NCBI GenBank assembly: GCA_963665575.2
Contig: CAXXDW010000006.1
Location: 744,001-808,000, forward strand
Source of the DNA: Rariloculus sp963665575
GTDB lineage: Bacteria; Pseudomonadota; Gammaproteobacteria; Steroidobacterales; Rariloculaceae
Direction of reading: 5' to 3'
Length of the DNA: 64,000 nt
Positions within the stretch are counted from its first letter, which is position 1, and each line of letters opens with the position of its first letter. A program made the position numbers and the translations under genes. Under the pieces are notes generated by a model, which was given only the letters and a program-made list of their open reading frames with translations, was not told the origin of the DNA and made no database searches. Shown one piece after another: positions 60,501 to 64,000 of this stretch.

Positions 60501-62174
60501 ATGCGGGACAAACCCTGGGTTTCCAGTTACGCGCGCGGCGTGCCCGCCGAGATCGATCCGGATCGCTACGCGACGCTGCCGGCGCTGCTCGGAGACAGTT
60601 TCGAGCGCTTCGCCGATCGGCCCGCCTTCACGAATCGCGGCACGACGCTGAGCTTTGCGGACATCGACCGATTGAGCCGGGATTTCGCCGCTTACCTGCA
60701 GAGTGTCCGGGGTCTCAACCCCGGTGAGCGCGTCGCGGTGATGCTGCCCAACCTGCTGCAGTCCGTGGTGGTCATCTTTGGCGTGCTGCGGGCCGGGCTC
60801 GTCGTCGTCAACGTCAACCCGCTCTACACGCCTCGTGAGCTGAAGCACCAGCTCGTCGACAGTGGGGCAGGCACGATCGTCGTGCTCGAGAACTTCGGCG
60901 CCACGGTTGCAGAGGTGCTTGCCGAAACCGAGGTCGAGAACGTCATCGTTACCCGGCTCGGTGACCAGTTTCCGCCGCTCAAGCGGCTCACGGTCAATTT
61001 TGTGGTCAAGCACGTGCGCAAGCTCGTGCCGGACGTCACGATCGCCGGCGCCGTGGACTACCGGGCCGCGCTCGCAGCAGGCAGGCGCGCGCATTTCGAC
61101 GAGCCCGAGCTTGCCGGAGGGGACCTTGCGTTTCTGCAGTACACGGGCGGCACGACCGGCGCCGCAAAGGGGGCGATGCTCACGCAGCGCAACATCGTGA
61201 GCAACGTGATGCAGGCGCAGGCCTGGTTCGAGCCGCATTTCGATGCGGATGAAGGCCATGTCTTCACCGCGTTGCCTCTGTACCACGTGTTTGCGCTGAC
61301 GGTGAATCTCCTCGTCTATACGGGGCTCGGCGCGCAAAATGTCCTGATCACGAACCCGCGCGATCTGCCGGCGTTCATCGCGGAGCTCAAACGCTACCCC
61401 TGCGCTTTCCTGACCGGGGTCAATACGCTCTTCAATGCGCTGCTCAACGCGCCAGGGTTCGCGAGCCTCGACTTCGGCCGACTGTGCGCGGCGCTCGGCG
61501 GCGGCATGGCCGTGCAGCGCGACATCGCCGAGCGCTGGCACGAGGTGACCGGCGTTCCGATCGTCCAGGGTTACGGTCTGACGGAGACTTCGCCGATCGT
61601 CTCGAGCAATCCGCTCGACTCGAGCGAGTTCAACGGTTCGGTCGGCGTGCCGCTGCCGTCCACGGACGTGCGGATCGTCGACGATGACGGGAAACCGGCC
61701 GGTCCCGGCGAAAAGGGCGAAATCTGCGTCCAGGGGCCGCAGGTCATGCCCGGCTACTGGAACCGGCCGGACGCGACGGCCGAGGTCTTGATGGAGGACG
61801 GCTGGCTGCGCACGGGTGACATCGGCCACATGGACGAGCGCGGCTTCATCTTCATCGACGACCGCAAGAAGGACCTCATCATCGTGTCGGGCTTCAATGT
61901 CTACCCGAACGAGGTCGAGGATGTCGCGATGCTGCATCCGGGCGTGCGCGAGGCCGCCGCGATCGGGGTCGAGGACGAACATTCCGGCGAGGCGGTGAAG
62001 CTCTTCGTCGTCAGAGACGACCCCGCGCTCGATGCGGCCGGCATCGTCGAACATTGCCGGAAATCCCTGACACGCTACAAGGTTCCCGATCGCGTGGTTT
62101 TCATCGAGGAGCTGCCGAAGTCGAACGTCGGCAAGATTCTGCGTCGCGAACTGCGCGATCGTGACGGTTCCTGA
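60501..62174 (+). CDS. fadD: Long-chain acyl-CoA synthetase FadD
   Basis: 557 residues. ANL superfamily ligase: AMP-binding YTGGTTGAAKGAML, GYGLTETSPIVSSNP, GWLRTGDIGHMDERGFIFIDDRKKDLIIVSGFNVYPNEVE, C-terminal PKSNVGKILRREL with catalytic Lys. Activates long-chain fatty acids to CoA esters for degradation or lipid synthesis. Follows tesA on the same strand. Confidence 0.94.
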   Translation: MRDKPWVSSYARGVPAEIDPDRYATLPALLGDSFERFADRPAFTNRGTTLSFADIDRLSRDFAAYLQSVRGLNPGERVAVMLPNLLQSVVVIFGVLRAGLVVVNVNPLYTPRELKHQLVDSGAGTIVVLENFGATVAEVLAETEVENVIVTRLGDQFPPLKRLTVNFVVKHVRKLVPDVTIAGAVDYRAALAAGRRAHFDEPELAGGDLAFLQYTGGTTGAAKGAMLTQRNIVSNVMQAQAWFEPHFDADEGHVFTALPLYHVFALTVNLLVYTGLGAQNVLITNPRDLPAFIAELKRYPCAFLTGVNTLFNALLNAPGFASLDFGRLCAALGGGMAVQRDIAERWHEVTGVPIVQGYGLTETSPIVSSNPLDSSEFNGSVGVPLPSTDVRIVDDDGKPAGPGEKGEICVQGPQVMPGYWNRPDATAEVLMEDGWLRTGDIGHMDERGFIFIDDRKKDLIIVSGFNVYPNEVEDVAMLHPGVREAAAIGVEDEHSGEAVKLFVVRDDPALDAAGIVEHCRKSLTRYKVPDRVVFIEELPKSNVGKILRRELRDRDGS

Positions 62175-62272
62175 TTCGGGCATCCAGTCCCGCCAATGAC
62201 CGCCGATATGCAACATGGCCGCACGTCGGCGCCGAACGGGATAGCGTCGAAGACGGTTCCGTTGGCGTGTCC

Positions 62273-63499
62273 CTATAAGCCAAGCGCCTGCCAGCCGACG
62301 TAGATCAGCACGCCGACGAGACCGCCGACGAGCGTGCCGTTGATGCGGATGAACTGCAGGTCCCTGCCAATGTGAAGTTCGATGCGCCGCGCGGTGGCCG
62401 AAGGGTCCCACTGGGCGATCGTTCCCGAGATGATCTCGCTGATCTGCGTGCGGTAGTTCTCGACGATGTAGATCACGAGCTCGCGCATCCAGCGGTCGAG
62501 CCGGCTTCTGACGTCTGGATCGTCGAGAATCGTGCGGCCGACCGCCCGGACTTCGCGCTCGAAGCCGCCCGAGAACGAATCGCGCAGCAGCTCGCGCACG
62601 CGCGACCAGAGACCGCCGAGAAAGTCCTGAACCGCAGGGTGGCGGACGAACTCGTCGCGCAAAGCCTCGCCGCGTTCGAGCATCGCCGCATCGTTGCGAA
62701 GCGCATGCGCGAGGTTCGCGAGACGGGCATTGAAGTCGATTCTGGCCGGGTGGGACGGATCCTCGGCGATCTCGTTCAGGATGCGCTCGAACTCGCCGAT
62801 GAGCTGGTCGTAGATTTCCTGGTCGACGAATTTGGGCATCCACCATGGGCTTGCCTGCTTGATCCGCTCGCGGATCGTGTCCCTGTTGTGTTCGAGCTGC
62901 TCGCGACCGAACTGAACGAGTTGATCGATCAGGGCCTCGGCGTGATTGCCGGACGCAAGGACATCGATCAGTGTTGCGAGCGTGCGGTTGACCGGCAACT
63001 TCGCAAACGCATTCTCGAGGCCGCTGTTCAGCGAGTCGCGCAGTTGTGCGCTGTCCACGGCCCGCATGAGCCAGTCGAGCATCACGGTCAGGTCGCGGCC
63101 GAGCTGGCGGGCGTTGGCCTCGCGCTCGAGCCACTGCCCGAGCCGCTCGGCGAGATCGACGCGCATGAGCCGCGCCTCGACGGCCTCCCTGACGAGGAAG
63201 TGCTCGCTTACGAAACGCGCGAGGGCGCGGCCGATCTCGTCCTTGCGCTTCGGAACGATGGCGGTGTGCGGAATCGGCAGTCCGAGCGGGTGCCGGAAGA
63301 GCGCCGCCACGGCGAACCAGTCCGCGAGGCCGCCGATGACCGCCGCTTCGGCGAACGCCCTGACGACTCCGAGCCCCGGGAAGGACTCTGGCAGGAGGCC
63401 GGTGACGACAAAGAGCGCCGCAGCCGCGACGAGCATCCCGGTCGCCACCCATTTCATGCGGCGCAGGCGCCGCTCGAGCGCGAGATCTCGCTCGTTCAT
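62273..63499 (-). CDS. DUF445 family membrane protein (YjiN-like)
   Basis: 408 residues from the ATG at 63499 (MNERDLALERRLRRMKWVATGMLVAAAALFVVTG). One N-terminal and one C-terminal membrane segment (ending TLVGGLVGVLIYVGWQALGL) enclose the DUF445 domain, GGLADWFAVAALFRHPLGLPIPHTAIVPKRKDEIGRALARFV, with long helical repeats. Function unknown. The region 63500-63737 upstream holds no supported gene. Confidence 0.9.
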   Translation of the reverse strand: MNERDLALERRLRRMKWVATGMLVAAAALFVVTGLLPESFPGLGVVRAFAEAAVIGGLADWFAVAALFRHPLGLPIPHTAIVPKRKDEIGRALARFVSEHFLVREAVEARLMRVDLAERLGQWLEREANARQLGRDLTVMLDWLMRAVDSAQLRDSLNSGLENAFAKLPVNRTLATLIDVLASGNHAEALIDQLVQFGREQLEHNRDTIRERIKQASPWWMPKFVDQEIYDQLIGEFERILNEIAEDPSHPARIDFNARLANLAHALRNDAAMLERGEALRDEFVRHPAVQDFLGGLWSRVRELLRDSFSGGFEREVRAVGRTILDDPDVRSRLDRWMRELVIYIVENYRTQISEIISGTIAQWDPSATARRIELHIGRDLQFIRINGTLVGGLVGVLIYVGWQALGL

Positions 63500-63737
63500 G
63501 CGAAAGGAATCGGAGTTGCGGCGTGACGGGAGCTTGCCGCAAACCGAAGCTTCGGCACGGTGTCGTAACAATGGCTCCGGCGACAAGCGGCGCGGATATC
63601 GCGCCAGCGGTTCGCCGGATCAAGGGTGTGAGCGATTGAGCGGCAGCCCGTGCGATCGATGGCGCAGGCTTCGCCGCAGCGGCGCCGGCAATCGACGATG
63701 CGAACGTTGCGTGCCGCGACCGCTTGCGCAGCCTCGA

Positions 63738-64000
63738 TCAAGCCCTTGCGTCTCGGCGCAGCACCTCGCGGAGCACATCGCGCTCGGGTGCCGCGGTGAC
63801 GACGGCCTCGCCGATCGCCCTGAGCAGCACGAGCTTCAGACCGTGGCGACCGGCCTTCTTGTCCATCGTCATCGCCTCGAGCATGTCGTCGGGGTCGATT
63901 CCGTCGGCCCGAACCGGCAGCCCGGCGCGGCGGAGCAGGTTTTCAATGCGGTGGCAGTCGTCCGCGGACAGCCATTGAAGCCGCTGCGAGGTCCTGGCGG
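63738..64000 (-). CDS. aroB: 3-dehydroquinate synthase, C-terminal part
   Basis: The minus-strand frame enters from the window edge and stops at 63738. The ~87 residues read SQRLQWLSADDCHRIENLLRRAGLPV...DPDDMLEAMTMDKKAGRHGLKLVLLRAIGEAVVT, the conserved C-terminus of AroB (MxxDKK block). Shikimate pathway enzyme making 3-dehydroquinate. The start lies outside the window. Confidence 0.88.
   Translation of the reverse strand, partial: ARTSQRLQWLSADDCHRIENLLRRAGLPVRADGIDPDDMLEAMTMDKKAGRHGLKLVLLRAIGEAVVTAAPERDVLREVLRRDARA

Noticed and set aside
60453..63623. 1056-codon minus-strand open frame across fadD and DUF445
   Set aside because: It runs through two clear genes, one on each strand, and its sequence is low-complexity; no homology is recognisable.

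Overview
The window reads as a chromosomal segment of a GC-rich, ubiquinone-making gammaproteobacterium, probably uncultivated. Evidence for this is the conserved gene order: hemX-hemY; dapF-DUF484-xerC-hslV-hslU; DUF971-ubiE-ubiJ-ubiB; ubiK and ubiD close by; divergent ybbA/tesA. No phage, transposase or CRISPR array is visible.

Layout. 1-5 kb: Fic protein with a repeat-rich promoter, membrane-bound fatty acid hydroxylase/sterol desaturase, a heptamer tandem repeat next to tRNA-Arg(CCG), AAA/DUF4143 ATPase, DUF899 protein. 5-11.5 kb: secreted prolyl oligopeptidase, serine beta-lactamase-like hydrolase with a minisatellite in its leader, cytochrome c5-like protein, comM, ubiK. 11.9-24.4 kb: hemX/hemY, ubiD, dapF/DUF484/xerC/hslVU, DUF971, ubiE/ubiJ/ubiB. 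24.5-30.8 kb: secreted ankyrin protein divergent from a DUF1592/DUF1552/dihaem cytochrome cluster. 31-32.3 kb: a Fic-fold regulator whose Fic motif has Gln in place of the catalytic His. 32.7-40.9 kb (minus strand): a complete trp operon, trpL-trpE-G-D-C-F-B-A, followed by a DUF2007 zinc-ribbon gene and a frameshifted cinA-like gene. 41.1-43 kb: SLC13-type transporter. 43.2-53.9 kb (minus strand): a sterol biosynthesis operon. 54.2-64 kb: ABC exporter, a PEP-carboxylase homologue that has lost catalytic residues, ybbA/tesA, fadD, DUF445 and the 3' end of aroB.

The most important region is the sterol operon. In transcription order it encodes an SdmB-like dehydrogenase, an SdmA-like Rieske oxygenase (C-4 demethylation), a sterol C-14 reductase, CYP51 (14-alpha-demethylase), one 1131-residue polypeptide that joins squalene monooxygenase to oxidosqualene cyclase, a COG2907-type FAD oxidoreductase of unknown role, and a sterol C-24 methyltransferase of the ERG6 type. 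The first five genes overlap or abut. Together they would convert squalene to a 4,14-demethylated, 24-methylated sterol. The monooxygenase-cyclase fusion and the bacterial SMT inside the same operon are the points most worth following up.

A second unusual pattern is in the trp operon. At trpE/G, trpC/F and trpB/A (and perhaps trpD/C) the upstream stop codon overlaps a decayed copy of the next gene's start, and the intact start lies about 80-180 bases further on. A 16-codon trp leader peptide with tandem Trp codons and an attenuator hairpin precede trpE.
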